Positions 33,604 to 41,504 of a stretch of DNA of 64,000 bases are shown here, piece by piece. Position numbers and translations under genes: made by a program. This DNA comes from Pandoraea terrae (lineage in GTDB: Bacteria; Pseudomonadota; Gammaproteobacteria; Burkholderiales; Burkholderiaceae). Below the pieces are notes generated by a model. It saw nothing but the letters and a program-made list of their open reading frames with translations, was not told the origin of the DNA and made no database searches. Numbering within the stretch: position 1 is the first letter of the stretch; every line of letters starts with the position of its first letter. Where the stretch lies: assembly GCF_902459695.1 (NCBI RefSeq), contig NZ_CABPRZ010000005.1:62001-126000 (forward strand), in the 5' to 3' direction.

Positions 33604-33989
33604 CAGGGTTCCTGTCTGAGAGCGCGTCGCGGGCCGCGCAAGACGCGCGGGTGGCTGTGGCGGATAAGCCCTTGTACCGTGCCTGCGTCAAACGGGCAAG
33701 AAGGCGCGTTCCGGGCACCCGCGCCACCCGGGTGCCAAACCGACCCCAACCCGGGGATTTTCGCCGTATCAGGGTAATCCTTAGTCAGCGATTATAGCGC
33801 CGCCAGTGGCCAAGGCGCCCGTGGCACAAGGCTTTCCGGCAGATATGCATCCTCATATGGGGCTTATAGCAGCACGGCCGTTTCGCACTTTTTTGCCGCT
33901 CCTATACTTGCCTGCACCGATCGGAAAACACGGCCTGCGCGTCCTGCGGCGCGCACTGGCGAGTTCACATTCAGCACAGGGGTGATGTC
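33604..33989. other. Divergent promoter region, LysR / MFS transporter
   Basis: 386 bases without a gene between two divergent starts. Expected to hold the LysR operator and both promoters. I could not pick a single convincing T-N11-A box. AT-richer patches are at 33780-33800 and 33845-33870. Confidence 0.45.
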
Positions 33990-35330
33990 ATGTCGACCAC
34001 CAAGCAAGCGGTTCCCGCCTTCGTCGCCACGGTGACGGATGCCGAAAACCACGTTTATCGAAAAGTGTCCTGGCGGCTGCTGCCGTTTCTCGGCGTGCTC
34101 TGGGTCCTGGCGTGGCTCGATCGGGTCAACATCGGCTTCGCCAAGCTGCAAATGCTCGATGCGCTGCATTTCAGCGAGGCCGTCTACGGTCTCGGCGCGG
34201 GCATCTTCTTTCTCGGCTATTTCCTGTTCGAAGTGCCATCGAACGTATTGTTGCAGAAGATCGGCGCGAAGAAGACGATCATGCGCATCACGATCTGCTG
34301 GGGCGTGATCTGCATGTTGCAGACGTTTGTGACCACGCCCACGCAGTTCTACGTGCTGCGCTTCCTGCTCGGCGCGTTCGAGGCCGGGTTTTATCCGGGC
34401 GTGATCCTGTATCTCACCTTTTGGTATCCGTCCAAACGGCGCGCGAAGGCGTTCGGCACGTTCATGTCGGCTTCGGCCATCGCCGGCGTGCTCGGCGGCC
34501 CGCTCGCAGGCTGGATCATGACGTCGATGGGCGGCTTCCACGGCCTGCACGGCTGGCAGTGGCTGTTCGTTCTCGAAGGCATCCCGTCCGTGTTGGCAGG
34601 CCTGTTTGCTTGGCTCTACATGACCGACAAGCCGGAGCAGGCCAACTGGTTGTCGGCAGACGAGAAGCGCGTGCTGCAATCCGCGCTTGCGAACGACAGC
34701 GCATCGCTCGGCGAGCGCGGCAGCGACTGGCGTAGCCTGTTCGCCAACCCGAAAGTCTGGTTGCTCATCGCCATCTTCTTCTGCCTGCTGTGCGCGAATT
34801 CCACGCTGACGTTCTGGATCCCGACGATTGTCAAGGAAGTCGGCTTCGCCACGCCGATGGCCGTAGGCTGGGTGGCGGCGCTCGCCTATCTGTGCGGCGC
34901 GATCGGCATGATCGCCAACGGCGCGCACTCCGACAAGCGCAATGAAGTGCGCTGGCATTTCAGCGCGGCGGCATTCGCCGGCGGCACGGCCATGGCGGTG
35001 CTGGCGGTGATGCTCAGCGTGGGCGGCCTGACGCCGGCGTTGACAGTGCTCGCCATGACTGTAGCGCTGGTGGGCACCATGAGCGCGATTCCGGTGTTCT
35101 GGCAGTTGCCGAACCGTTTTCTGACGGGCACGGCCGCCGCGGTCGGCGTGGCGCTGATCAACTCCGTCTCGAACCTCGCAGGCTTCGGCGCGCCGTACCT
35201 GATGGGCGTGATCAAGAACGCCACCGGCAAGGTCGCCCCGGGCCTGTACCTGGTCGCCGCGATCGAAATCCTGGCAGGTGTGCTCGTGCTCGTCGGCATC
35301 CGTCAACTCAAGCAGTCGCGGGAGGCATGA
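33990..35330 (+). CDS. MFS transporter of the anion:cation symporter family
   Basis: 446-aa inner-membrane protein with 12 predicted helices. The loop motif WLDRVNIGFAKLQM at residues 46-60 and YPSKRRAKAFGTFMSA in the central loop are typical of the ACS family (tartrate, phthalate, allantoate, 4-hydroxyphenylacetate and related organic anions). It is followed one base after its stop by the Tat-type HIU hydrolase, so they form an operon. A ureide or purine-derived anion is the most likely substrate. Confidence 0.9.
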   Translation: MSTTKQAVPAFVATVTDAENHVYRKVSWRLLPFLGVLWVLAWLDRVNIGFAKLQMLDALHFSEAVYGLGAGIFFLGYFLFEVPSNVLLQKIGAKKTIMRITICWGVICMLQTFVTTPTQFYVLRFLLGAFEAGFYPGVILYLTFWYPSKRRAKAFGTFMSASAIAGVLGGPLAGWIMTSMGGFHGLHGWQWLFVLEGIPSVLAGLFAWLYMTDKPEQANWLSADEKRVLQSALANDSASLGERGSDWRSLFANPKVWLLIAIFFCLLCANSTLTFWIPTIVKEVGFATPMAVGWVAALAYLCGAIGMIANGAHSDKRNEVRWHFSAAAFAGGTAMAVLAVMLSVGGLTPALTVLAMTVALVGTMSAIPVFWQLPNRFLTGTAAAVGVALINSVSNLAGFGAPYLMGVIKNATGKVAPGLYLVAAIEILAGVLVLVGIRQLKQSREA

Positions 35331-35331
35331 A

Positions 35332-35886
35332 ATGACCCACAACGCTTTCGATTCACGCCGGCAAGGCGGTCAGGGGATGGACCCGCAAGCGGCATGCGAC
35401 GTCTCGCGCCGCCGCTTCGGACTGCAAGCACTCGGCTTCGGCGGCGCACTGCTGGCAAGCACGCAACTGACGGCTTACGCGGCCGAGACCGTGCCGAACC
35501 AGGCGACGGGCCCGGTGCAGCAGGGCGGTCTCAGCCCGCGCCTGACGATGCATGCGCTCGATACCTACCACGGCACGCCGGCGGCTGGCATGCGCGTCGA
35601 TTTTTCGCGCATCGACGGCGAGCGGATCACGCAGCTGGCGACGGTCACGCTCGCGCCGAACGGCCGCAGCGAGCCGCCGCTGCTGATCGGCGACAGTTAT
35701 CGCGTCGGCACGTATGAGTTGTTGTTGCACGCGGACGACTACTTCGCGATGCGTCATGCCGTCCTGCCGCGGCCGGCGTTCCTGTCGAAGATTCCGATCC
35801 GCTTTCGCGTCGTCGATGCCGGCCAGCGCATTCATCTGCCTGTGCTGTTCGGTCCGTGGAACTACACGTACTACCGCGGCAGCTGA
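35332..35886 (+). CDS. 5-hydroxyisourate hydrolase with Tat signal (periplasmic copy)
   Basis: 184-aa transthyretin-like protein. The N-terminus has a twin-arginine signal: SRRRFGLQALGFGGALLAST near residues 24-43, then AYA-AE. The mature domain keeps the HIU hydrolase residues: His in RLTMHALDTYHG, Arg in LAPNGRSEPPLL, His in RIHLPVLFGPW and the C-terminal YRGS. GGAGG lies eight bases before the ATG at 35332. It lies one base after the transporter and 45 bases before a second, signal-less HIU hydrolase. Export would place urate-product hydrolysis in the periplasm. Confidence 0.88.
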   Translation: MTHNAFDSRRQGGQGMDPQAACDVSRRRFGLQALGFGGALLASTQLTAYAAETVPNQATGPVQQGGLSPRLTMHALDTYHGTPAAGMRVDFSRIDGERITQLATVTLAPNGRSEPPLLIGDSYRVGTYELLLHADDYFAMRHAVLPRPAFLSKIPIRFRVVDAGQRIHLPVLFGPWNYTYYRGS

Positions 35887-35931
35887 GGCGTTCTGACGGC
35901 CGGGCAACCCTTCAACGAACAGGAGCATCCC

Positions 35932-36267
35932 ATGACAGGCATCAGCACGCATGTCCTTGACGTGTCCACCGGCAAACCGGTTTCGGGCATGCAGATCGAG
36001 CTATACGACCTCGGCACGCAGCCGCCCACGCTGCTCGCGCGCACGCGCACCAACGGCGACGGACGCACCGACGCGCCCATGCTGCCGCCGAACCAGGCGC
36101 GCACCGGCGACTTCGAATTGCGCTTCTCGGTCGCCGAGTACTTTCGGACCCCCGAGGTATTTGCCGACGTGGTGCCGGTGCGGTTTTCGGTCGCCGACGC
36201 CAAGCAGCACTACCACGTGCCACTGCTGTGCTCGCCGTGGAGCTTCGGCACGTATCGGGGAAGTTGA
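35932..36267 (+). CDS. uraH: 5-hydroxyisourate hydrolase (cytosolic copy)
   Basis: 111-aa enzyme hydrolysing 5-hydroxyisourate to OHCU. All family features are present: ISTHVLDVSTGKPVSGM at the start with the catalytic His, Arg in TRTNGDGRTDAP, His in HYHVPLLCSPW, and the terminal YRGS tetrapeptide. It has no signal peptide. It is third in the transporter operon. UraD encoded at 31996-32529 would take the next step. Confidence 0.95.
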   Translation: MTGISTHVLDVSTGKPVSGMQIELYDLGTQPPTLLARTRTNGDGRTDAPMLPPNQARTGDFELRFSVAEYFRTPEVFADVVPVRFSVADAKQHYHVPLLCSPWSFGTYRGS

Positions 36268-36325
36268 GCGGGCCGGGGCCGGGCCGCCATCGGCACGGCT
36301 CATCGTCCGTTACCGTTCGGACGGC

Positions 36326-36844
36326 TTACGGGATCTTGTGCCCGTGGCGGCCGAGATAATGTGCGGTGAGCGTGGGCTTCACCTTGATTTCCTCGACGAC
36401 TTCGTAGATACGCTCGTACCCCGTGTGCTTGATTTTCCAGCGGCCATCCACCTTGACATACTTGTCGCGGTAGAGCGCGGTGCCGATGGTGCTGCGCATG
36501 GCGCGCAAGTCATGGAAGACGTCGTGCAGGTACCAGACGCCCGTCGCTTCGGTCTCGCTGATTACATCGATATCGGGGTGGTGGCCATTGTGTTGCGCAA
36601 TCGCGTCGGCGTGAAAGCCGTTACGCACCATCTCCAGATAGTCGTCGCGCCCCGCGAGTTCCACGACATAGCTGCCGCCGACCAGTTTGGCAGTTACGTG
36701 CTCGTCAAGAATCTCGGCGAGATCGGTGACGTTCGCCGTGTCGATGCAGCGGAAATACTGATGCTTCACGCGTTTGATCTGCTCGATATCCCGCAAGATC
36801 CGGATATCTCGCATGCATTGCCGAAGTTCATCGTCGAGTTCCAT
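36326..36844 (-). CDS. SnoaL/NTF2-like protein 1
   Basis: 172-aa protein of the SnoaL-like (NTF2-fold) group, with DIEQIKRVKHQYFRCIDTAN near residues 20-39 and GRWKIKHTGYERIYEVVEE near the end. Such proteins serve as cyclases, isomerases, dehydratases or oxygenase beta-subunit-like partners. The catalytic role is not readable here. A second relative follows upstream (37070-37510) in the same orientation, so the two probably act in one pathway. It is convergent with uraH. Confidence 0.8.
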   Translation of the reverse strand: MELDDELRQCMRDIRILRDIEQIKRVKHQYFRCIDTANVTDLAEILDEHVTAKLVGGSYVVELAGRDDYLEMVRNGFHADAIAQHNGHHPDIDVISETEATGVWYLHDVFHDLRAMRSTIGTALYRDKYVKVDGRWKIKHTGYERIYEVVEEIKVKPTLTAHYLGRHGHKIP

Positions 36845-37069
36845 TCACAACTCCTTTTGGGGCGCATGAGGGCGTGTCCTGATTCTAGGCACGGATCGAC
36901 GGCGCTGGCCTACTCCGATCGAGGCGATACGCGATGTCGCGTTCGTCGAACAACATCCGGGTATCCATGGTCCATGCCTCGTAACGTGAGAGAAGCATTG
37001 AAGCGCGTTGCCCATTGTCAGTGGCATTTCCTGACAATGCGGGCATCCATCTGCGCGAGACGTCTTGCT

Positions 37070-37510
37070 TCAGACAGGCACGTTAAGATGAAAACGCAAA
37101 TCGCCGGTGAACTCCAGCAGCGAATAATCGCGGTAGCAAAAGCGCCACGTCTGGCCGACGCGCTCGAATTCGTCGTGATAACGGCCTGCCGCAATTGGCT
37201 GGAGCGGAAGTTCGCTGGTTGCCTGAAGCACCGTGTAATACGAACGTGCGGTCGCCTTGCCCGAGGTTTCGTCGACTTCGATGATCGGGTTGGTGATCAC
37301 GTGTTTTGTGCGCGGCGTGCCGCAAGGATAGATCTTCACGTACTGCTTCCAGAGGCGCAGTATTCCCGCCTCGTCGAGCATCTCCTCGCTGTCCTTCACC
37401 TTGACGCGCGCGTGCCGGAAGAGGGCTGCCACACCTTCCAGGTCGCCTGCGTCCATCATCTCGGCGTAACGGTAGAGCAGATTGGCGATTTCCACGGCGC
37501 TATGGCTCAT
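37070..37510 (-). CDS. SnoaL/NTF2-like protein 2
   Basis: 146-aa NTF2-fold protein: EIANLLYRYAEMMDAGDLEG at residues 7-26 is the classic first helix pair, and QTWRFCYRDYSLLEFTGDLR closes the fold. It has the same orientation as the first SnoaL-like gene, 225 bases upstream of it, but they are only weakly similar to each other by eye. It is followed by no dioxygenase alpha subunit, so a stand-alone enzyme or binding protein is more likely than a beta subunit. Confidence 0.78.
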   Translation of the reverse strand: MSHSAVEIANLLYRYAEMMDAGDLEGVAALFRHARVKVKDSEEMLDEAGILRLWKQYVKIYPCGTPRTKHVITNPIIEVDETSGKATARSYYTVLQATSELPLQPIAAGRYHDEFERVGQTWRFCYRDYSLLEFTGDLRFHLNVPV

Positions 37511-37589
37511 CGATCATCCTTGTCGACAAATGGTTAAGGGGCTTGCCGGGGGCGGTGAACGTTACGCGCGTTGTCCGCGCAACCGGCTG

Positions 37590-38441
37590 TCAGCGCGTCA
37601 GGTAGTTGCGCTTGATCGCATCCACGTCAACCTTGAGCGTATTGCGCAGATAGGCATCCATGCCGCCATATTGCTGATTGATGACGTCGAGCGCGGCGTT
37701 CAGGTATTCCGGCTTGACCGTCAGCAGCGCCTGCAGCACGTCGGGCTTGATACCGGTCGGCGCGACTTTCGCTACCGTCGCCTCATTGGACGCGGCGTTC
37801 CATTGGTTCGACTCGAGGTAGTTGTCCATGATCGTGTCCGGGGCGACGCCGAGCGCGGATAGCAGCAGCAACGACGCAAAGCCAGTACGGTCCTTGCCTT
37901 TCGTGCAGTGGTACAGGATCGACTTGTTTTGCTCGGCGAGCGTCAGGAATGCCTTGAATTGCGACTGGAAGTCGCTCGGGAAGCGCCGGTACGAGTCGAT
38001 CATGAACGCATCCGCGTCCTGTGCCGTTGCTGTCCGGAGCCATCCGAAGAAGCTTTTTGCCGAAAAATCGCCGCTCAATACCGGATCGGAAATCCACGGA
38101 AACGCGGCGGCAAAGGCTTGCTCCGTGGCCGGCGATCGTTCGCTTGGCGTTCTGAAGTCGACGACCGCATCGAGATGAAATGTCTTGAGCCGCGCGATAT
38201 CGCCGGTGCTTGCCAAGCCAGGATTGGCACTGCGGAACAGGCGGCCGGGTTTGATCTTGTGACCGTCTGCCGTCACGAGGCCGCCGAGATCCCGCGCGTT
38301 GTCGATTTGTTCAAAGGCGACATGGGTGTCGGTCGGTTGGCCGGCCTCAGTGGCGCCGCACGGAACCGCAATCGAAAGCGATGCGGCGACGCTCAATTGG
38401 CCGATCAGGCGGGTAATGCCGGAAGCAGTGAGGCCGGTCAT
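37590..38441 (-). CDS. Secreted tyrosine/serine protein phosphatase
   Basis: 283-aa protein with an N-terminal hydrophobic signal (LSVAASLSIAVPCGA, about residues 15-29) and a dual-specificity-like phosphatase core. The active-site P-loop is HCTKGKDRTG (Cys-x5-Arg, about residues 179-188), preceded by NARDLGGLVTADGHKIKPGR near residue 50, the standard start of the LipA/IphP-like family. It likely dephosphorylates proteins or phosphoinositides outside the cytoplasm. It stands alone between the SnoaL genes and the YXWGXW gene. Confidence 0.88.
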   Translation of the reverse strand: MTGLTASGITRLIGQLSVAASLSIAVPCGATEAGQPTDTHVAFEQIDNARDLGGLVTADGHKIKPGRLFRSANPGLASTGDIARLKTFHLDAVVDFRTPSERSPATEQAFAAAFPWISDPVLSGDFSAKSFFGWLRTATAQDADAFMIDSYRRFPSDFQSQFKAFLTLAEQNKSILYHCTKGKDRTGFASLLLLSALGVAPDTIMDNYLESNQWNAASNEATVAKVAPTGIKPDVLQALLTVKPEYLNAALDVINQQYGGMDAYLRNTLKVDVDAIKRNYLTR

Positions 38442-38618
38442 GGACGAGTCCTTTCTACGATTTATCGCAGAGCATACGGACCCAGGCCAATGCCCTCATC
38501 ATTCCTTTGGACTAGATCGGCGCAAACGCATGCCCCGCGTTCCGGCGGGGGCCTGATGCGGATGGGGGCGACGCGGGCGTCGGCCGGCAACGTGCGCCGG
38601 CTGATCAGGAGGGATTGC

Positions 38619-39005
38619 TCAACGGGCCCAGTGGCCCGGGACCCAGCGCCAGTCGCCGTCGCGCCATTGCCAGTGGCCCGGCACCCAGAAATGGGCGGGA
38701 CTTGGCGCCACGGTGATTTGTTCCACAATCAGCGGCGGGATGGGGCGAACCACGCCGGGATTCCAATGACCGGCTTGCCAGCGCCAATCGTCGCCTTGCC
38801 AGACCCAATGTCCGGGGACCCACTGGAAGCCGGGCCCCGGCTGCGCCGTGCGTACCTCAGCGACCGGCGCAGGCATGCGTTTGACGACGACCCGCGCAGG
38901 CTGTTCCCGAACGACAACGGGTTCGCGCACAATCGTCGTGCATCCGAAAAGGGTTGCCAGCGTACCGGCCGAGGCGGCGGCAAGGAACAGGCGGCGTTTT
39001 GACAT
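38619..39005 (-). CDS. YXWGXW-repeat lipoprotein
   Basis: 128-aa lipoprotein: MSKRRLFLAAASAGTLATLF then GC, cleaved before Cys22. The mature part has repeated aromatic motifs of the YXWGXW type (FQWVPGHWVWQGDDWRWQAG, then HWNPG, then FWVPGHWQWRDGDWRWVPGH). Such repeats are found in envelope proteins of unknown function in Burkholderiales and other Proteobacteria, sometimes tied to periplasmic metal or protein binding. The repeat count is three to four. Confidence 0.85.
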   Translation of the reverse strand: MSKRRLFLAAASAGTLATLFGCTTIVREPVVVREQPARVVVKRMPAPVAEVRTAQPGPGFQWVPGHWVWQGDDWRWQAGHWNPGVVRPIPPLIVEQITVAPSPAHFWVPGHWQWRDGDWRWVPGHWAR

Positions 39006-39172
39006 GGTGTTCTCACGGGAGAGGGAGGAAATCCCGAGCGTGCGCTTGTGAACGCTTCGGGGATATTCCAACAACGTTGCACGATGTTCCCGCGATGACC
39101 GTCGTATCAGGCTTTCGTGTTACCAATCGTTAATGGTCACGTGAGGGCCACTTGAGCGTCACGTGAGCCGTA

Positions 39173-39196
39173 CCCACCCCCGGGGCCGGGGGTGGG
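39173..39196. terminator. Strong GC hairpin after the porin gene
   Basis: CCCACCCCCGG (39173-39183) and CCGGGGGTGGG (39186-39196) form a perfect 11-base inverted repeat 21 bases past the porin stop. There is no clear T-run, so it is either a rho-independent terminator of the weak-tail type or a 3' stabilising structure. Two copies of GTCACGTGAG lie just beyond it (near 39137 and 39159). Confidence 0.6.
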
Positions 39197-39216
39197 CAAT
39201 CCTGCGAATTCACCGA

Positions 39217-40776
39217 TCAGAAATCGTAGGTAATGCCAGCCGAAACCGCCTTGATCGTGGTGCCGGCAAACGCGTTGCCCGCGCCGTCCTTGTCGTCGAC
39301 GACGACGCCGTGACCGCCTGCGCCGAGGTCATAGTGCGCGCCGACGTGGTTCTTCATCACGGCGCCGATCAGGTAGAAGGTCGTCCGTTTGTCGCCGAAA
39401 TAGTGTCGGTAGCCGATCGCATACATATTGGCCTTGTTGTCGATCTGGCCCGCCACTTGCGTCAACGGCACACCCGGCTGGTTGATCACGCCGCCGGGGT
39501 CTCCCGGGGTCGCCCCGGCATGCGCCCAGGCGGCCATGACTTCATCCGAGCGCGTGATCCTCTGCACCAGCGACAGGTAGAACGCGTTGTTCCGCGTGCG
39601 CTCGTTGAACGCGTCAACCGGTGCTTTGCGATTCAGGCGCTCCCAGATGAAGGCCCCCGTCGTTCCCGTCGGCTCGTAGGTATATTGGATACCTGCCTTC
39701 AGGGCGCTTTCGTCGCCGATCCCGACCGATCCGGCGGGCGGATTGACACCGTCGGACGCGCCGAGTTCGTCGCCGATACGGTTCACGTTCGCGTGATGCT
39801 CGTAGGCCAGGGTAAGGTACAGCGGCCCGTTCTGGTAGGCCAGCGACGCGCTCCACAGGTTGCCGAAGGCACCGTCGGTACAGGAGCCGCCGCTGTTGCC
39901 CGGTGTGTTGCCGCCCGTGCAGTCTGGTTCGCCGCGTGCCGTGATGGAGTTGTCGTTCGTGCGGTTCTGACCCGGTGAGAACAGCACTGAGCCGCTGAAG
40001 CCGTGGATGTTCGGCGACTCATACCAGATGGCATGCGGCACCCGTGTGGCAAACTCGACGCGATTGTCGCCGCCACTGTTGCCCATGATGCTGCGCATAT
40101 CGCCCAGTGTGTTGACGAACGGGTCCATGCGCGTAGTCGAGTTCTTGTACGGCGCGTCGGTCTTGCCGAGCTTGACCGCGCCCCAATTGCCCGCCAGGCC
40201 GACGAAGCTGTTGCGCGAACCGATGGCGCCCTTGACCGAGCTGTCGTGTGCGCCGCCGCCGTTGACGTCGAGGTTGTTGCCCGGCGTGGCAGCGAACTGG
40301 ATATCGGCCTCCAGCTGGAACACGCCCTTCAGGTTGTCGGCGATTTTGCGCTCACCCTTGATGCCGAACGCCGAGTTGTTGCTTGAGACCTGGCTGAGCC
40401 ACCCGTTCTTGCCCACCGCGCCCGGCCGGCCGTTCAAGCCGTTGTTGACAAAGTCGAAGGACAGGTCGCCGTGTCCGTACAACGTGACTTCGCCGCCTCC
40501 CACCAGAAACGTAAGCGACTTGGAATCGGGTTTCATCTGAATAGCCGGAGCCGACTGCGCTTGGGCCTTCGCCAATGCGTCGGTTTTCTGCTCCATCTGC
40601 GTCGTTTTCTGCTCCATCTGCGTGGTGACCTGCGACATCTGGGCTTGCAGTGCGCTCATCTGCTGCTGGAGCGCTTCAAACTTCGCGCGCAATTCACTGT
40701 CGTCCGCAGCAAAGGCGCCGCGGGCGGCGGTGCCTGCCAACAGGCATGCGGCAAGTAGAACCTTCCTGTAAATCAT
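39217..40776 (-). CDS. Outer-membrane porin with N-terminal coiled coil
   Basis: 519-aa porin. Signal peptide MIYRKVLLAACLLAGTAARG then AFA-AD. Residues about 26-70 form a heptad coiled coil with a direct repeat TTQMEQK-TTQMEQK. The barrel begins at GGGEVTLYGHGDLSFDFVNN, typical of Burkholderiales trimeric porins, and ends with a C-terminal Phe (ITYDF), the BAM recognition signal. AGGAGGAG precedes the ATG. It may pass solutes for the divergent serine-hydrolase/SDR genes. An N-terminal coiled coil in front of the barrel can bind peptidoglycan or secondary wall polymer. Confidence 0.9.
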   Translation of the reverse strand: MIYRKVLLAACLLAGTAARGAFAADDSELRAKFEALQQQMSALQAQMSQVTTQMEQKTTQMEQKTDALAKAQAQSAPAIQMKPDSKSLTFLVGGGEVTLYGHGDLSFDFVNNGLNGRPGAVGKNGWLSQVSSNNSAFGIKGERKIADNLKGVFQLEADIQFAATPGNNLDVNGGGAHDSSVKGAIGSRNSFVGLAGNWGAVKLGKTDAPYKNSTTRMDPFVNTLGDMRSIMGNSGGDNRVEFATRVPHAIWYESPNIHGFSGSVLFSPGQNRTNDNSITARGEPDCTGGNTPGNSGGSCTDGAFGNLWSASLAYQNGPLYLTLAYEHHANVNRIGDELGASDGVNPPAGSVGIGDESALKAGIQYTYEPTGTTGAFIWERLNRKAPVDAFNERTRNNAFYLSLVQRITRSDEVMAAWAHAGATPGDPGGVINQPGVPLTQVAGQIDNKANMYAIGYRHYFGDKRTTFYLIGAVMKNHVGAHYDLGAGGHGVVVDDKDGAGNAFAGTTIKAVSAGITYDF

Positions 40777-40939
40777 GACTACTCCTCCTGGTTCCTGGAA
40801 CCGTGTCTCAGTTGTCCCGTTAGTCGTTGGTTTTTTGCTACACGTCGCCGGTGCGTCGCTTCGGGACAAGAGACGAGCCGGTCTGGGCTGGGAATGTCTT
40901 GGTGGGTGTCGGGCGCCTCGCGGATGAAGAGCATATGCA

Positions 40940-40961
40940 ATTTCAAATCCGAGCTTGAAAT
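40940..40961. promoter_or_regulatory. Inverted repeat in the AT-rich porin upstream region
   Basis: ATTTCAA and TTGAAAT form a perfect 7-base inverted repeat with an eight-base spacer, about 165 bases before the porin start. Immediately beyond it, AATATGCGATATATTA (40964-40979) and a long AT run to 41010 mark an unusual drop in GC for this genome. It is a likely operator or bent promoter region. Confidence 0.5.
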
Positions 40962-41260
40962 GTAATATGCGATATATTAATCAATGATATTTAATATATT
41001 TAAAAATTGGCCGAATTTTGGCATCTCCTGTATAAAAATCGTTTGGGAAAGGTATCTAATGCATTACATTGGTGCGATAATGACCTGATGCGGTGCAAAA
41101 TCTGATCGTCGCAAGGTTAACAAGCGACAAACATTCGCTAATAAATTGCGTCTACGCACCGTCTTGCACCAAGTTCGAACGTCGTTTCGCAAGCCCTTCG
41201 AACCGTCCATCGTCGAATGAACAGGCCGAATATATCGCCATTCAAAGTCGTGTGCAATTC

Positions 41261-41291
41261 AAAAATACCATATGTGATATATCGTATTTTT
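41261..41291. promoter_or_regulatory. Inverted repeat around a CATATGTGATATATC core
   Basis: AAAAATAC (41261-41268) and GTATTTTT (41284-41291) are perfect inverted arms around a core that resembles the ATATGCGATATATT at 40965. The recurrence of ATATGYGATATATY on the porin side and on the hydrolase side suggests one regulator (GntR-like sites are AT-rich palindromes of this kind) serving both divergent genes. No regulator gene is adjacent. Confidence 0.5.
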
Positions 41292-41504
41292 TGTGAGACG
41301 AGGAGGTAATTCAATCAGACGTTGCAACTCGCAGGACGACGTGGAAAAGTGCCCTCGACAAAGCATGGCGCGGTGATGCGCAAATGCTGTTGGCGCAAGC
41401 CGTTTCAAGGGGCGCAAGCCCCTGGCGAAGGCGTTCGAGCGCAACCGATGCGCAGGGAAATTGGGGAACGTCCATCTGGGCACTTGATCGAGAGAACAGA
41501 AAAC

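Noticed and set aside
33864-35342. A 492-codon open frame on the minus strand
   Set aside because: Opposite the MFS transporter with its 12 helices and family motifs; the minus-strand product is a low-complexity His/Arg/Glu-rich shadow.
31996-36267. A complete urate-to-allantoin pathway
   Set aside because: UraD and two HIU hydrolases are present, but no urate oxidase or urate dehydrogenase gene is in the window, so only the later steps can be claimed.
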